Shown: positions 62,801-64,000 of the stretch, one piece after another
How the letters are laid out: every line of letters begins with the position of its first letter
Numbering within the stretch: the stretch's first letter is position 1
NCBI GenBank assembly: GCA_037953625.1
Contig: CM075655.1
Coordinates: 10,434,001 to 10,498,000 of the forward strand
DNA: 64,000 nt
DNA from: Crotalaria pallida
Taxonomy: Eukaryota; Streptophyta; Magnoliopsida; Fabales; Fabaceae
Direction: 5' to 3'
The notes under the pieces: generated by a model
What the model saw: the letters and a program-made list of their open reading frames with translations, nothing else
The model's database searches: none
Told to the model about the DNA's origin: nothing
Program-made: the position numbers and the translations under genes

Positions 62801-63733
62801 TAAGAAGAAAGATTATTGTTGATGAAGAGGATGGAAACCCCTTTGCTTCTTGGTTGAGTTGGTGATGAACGAATGATCGAGGCCGTACCCGATCAAAATA
62901 AAAGGTGTTTATTCTGTAGTACTAGGAAGGAGATCCTAGGTCGTTTCCCAGCGAATATCGGTCTAGGCAAAGTATCAAACACGTAGTGTGCAGCAAAATG
63001 GGGGGGTTTTTGTGTGTGACAAATGTGAAGAACAAAACACAAACAGAATATAAAAACTAAGAAAATCAGAAACAAAAGCGGGCAAACCCCTTTGGTTACG
63101 TACACTACTCAATCCTAGCTCACTAAAGATCGATTCCTCTCCTCTCCTCTGTCCAACTCGTGATAACCAAATACTAAGCGAAAATTCAGTTATCACTCCA
63201 AACCCTAACTTCTAATTAAGCATCAGAAACCAGAATTGGAGTTTTTACGAGTTAATACAAATTAAGCATTTATATTCATGTATTATCTCTACGAAATGGA
63301 ATTAAGCAAACCACTACACATCGATAAACATGAAAACAGAGAAGAGAAAACGAAATTGCATTAATAACAAGAGCTCAAGAGTAGATAATACAATACCAAA
63401 GGGATTAACCCTTGAAGTCTAGCCTTCCATGGCCATAAATGAAGAAAAACGAGTAGAAATGGGGAAGAACAAAACCCTAGCAGCCACCACCACTTGGGAG
63501 AGCCAAGAGAGAAGTTCTAACCTAGAGAGAGAGTGAGAAATCTGAAAATGGGAGTGTGTCTTGGGGGTTACACGAATTTCCCCTCTTTAGTCATGAAAAT
63601 GGGCCTAAAACATGGGACCAAGTCCTAAGAAACACTATTCTAAAAATTACAATTAAAAAGGGACCTAAATGCAAATTACAATCTTCACTTCAATGCTTCA
63701 ATCTTCATTTCCAAACATCCCAAAGTGTCCTTG
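59877..63733 (+). repeat. array unit 10 (last)
   Basis: C at 117 (59993), A at 370 (60246), T at 582 (60458), plus a private A at position 3741 (63617). Ends exactly at the unit boundary and runs on into the rest of LTR C. Confidence 0.95.
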
Positions 63734-63922
63734 TGCCAAATATTACCTGAAAATAGAAATAGAATTAATTAGGCTAAATAATCCCAAATTAAACAATATT
63801 CGGAATATTAGTCCAATAAACTCAAAATCACTAAATCAAGCTAATCAATGTCAAATGGGCAACAAGTATCAATAATAGGAGTAAAATAATGCAAGGAATA
63901 ATGGGAAATAAAATGCTCATCA
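62874..63922 (-). mobile_element. complete solo LTR C (1049 bp) at the array end
   Basis: Flanked by ACGAA at 62869-62873 and 63923-63927. On the minus strand it starts TGATGAGCATTTTATTTCCC and ends CTCGATCA. It holds an ATGGAAGGCTAG block and a CGCTGGGAAACGACCTAGGA block that resemble Athila/Tat-type gypsy LTRs; the lineage is a guess. No second LTR or interior is present. Confidence 0.75.
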
Positions 63923-63927
63923 ACGAA

Positions 63928-64000
63928 GATGCCCTAGGGAGAAGAAGGAGTTGTTCGAAGTGTAGAAGAAAGAGAGGAGAAGAGAGAGAGAAAGTTGTTC
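63928..64000 (-). mobile_element. sequence beyond LTR C, probably more of LTR B
   Basis: Purine-rich with GAGAGAGAGAAAG and TTCGAA words like 28010-28050 of LTR B. It follows the right ACGAA duplication, so it should be the host sequence of solo LTR C. The window ends here. Confidence 0.4.

Larger units (their letters stand above)
25164..63733 (+). repeat. tandem array of ten 3857-bp units (38,570 bp)
   Basis: Head-to-tail units of exactly 3857 bp with starts at 25164, 29021, 32878, 36735, 40592, 44449, 48306, 52163, 56020 and 59877. Each begins GGGAATTAAG and ends GTGTCCTTG. In each: positions 1-926 are LTR A, 927-2992 LTR B (minus), 2993-2997 the ACGAA target duplication and 2998-3857 the truncated solo LTR C (minus). 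I found no indels and only a few single-base differences. The outer edges are ACTTA/GGGAA on the left and CCTTG/TGCCA on the right, so the array holds a whole number of units. Confidence 0.95.

Noticed and set aside
25164..63733. The array as a pure assembly error
   Set aside because: Not excluded, but shared and private variants at different unit positions argue that several distinct copies were really sequenced. Long reads are needed to confirm the number ten.

Overview
Plant nuclear DNA, AT-rich and almost wholly built of LTR retrotransposons; most likely a legume, probably a phaseoloid one. The basis is the style of its SIRE/Maximus-type copia element, its Ty3/gypsy LTRs beginning TGTAACAYCC, initiator-tRNA-Met primer sites, and one decayed plant-specific gene tail (a HIPP-like metallochaperone with a CaaX end). 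There is no intact host gene, rRNA gene, CRISPR array or bacterial operon. The species call is an inference.

Left part (1-23914) is a four-level nest. The outermost layer is a minus-strand gypsy-type, LARD-like element with a 5.76-kb 5' LTR (18154-23914), about 1.7 kb of non-coding interior (5327-6662 plus 17785-18153) and the end of its 3' LTR (4103-5326). A plus-strand gypsy element, G1, sits in that 3' LTR; only its interior end (1-985) and 3' LTR (986-4102) lie in the window. A gag-only SIRE-like copia element (6663-17779, minus strand, 5-bp TSD GTCAG) sits in the interior. A 3.56-kb solo LTR (9154-12717, TSD GTGAG) sits inside the SIRE element. Every boundary was read from TG...CA ends, target duplications, primer sites and polypurine tracts.

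Middle (23915-25034): about 1.1 kb of older sequence with a HIPP-like C-terminal relic and its AT-rich 3' flank.

Right part (25035-64000): a 38,570-bp head-to-tail array of exactly ten 3857-bp units (25164-63733), nearly identical to each other. The unit is a chimera of three LTR pieces: part of a plus-strand gypsy LTR (A), a minus-strand gypsy LTR (B) inserted in it, and 860 bp of a third LTR (C), a solo LTR inserted in B with TSD ACGAA. It looks like a satellite born from nested LTRs. A few single-base variants are shared between units in a mosaic pattern.

The most unusual signal is structural and lies inside the LTRs. Three gypsy-type LTR families (G1, B and the nested solo LTR) share one layout: a splice-donor-like GTAAGG, then an array of short hairpins whose arms change but keep pairing, then a pyrimidine-CAG or TTGTAG acceptor, then one more hairpin with unrelated arms. 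LTRs of both superfamilies also carry clusters of short perfect palindromes (TAATCGATTA, TTAATCGATTAA, ACTCGAGT, CGCTTAAGCG). The 5.76-kb LTR contains an antisense initiator-tRNA-Met-like segment with a CAT anticodon loop, and the nested solo LTR carries a 156-codon ORF directly after its putative splice acceptor.
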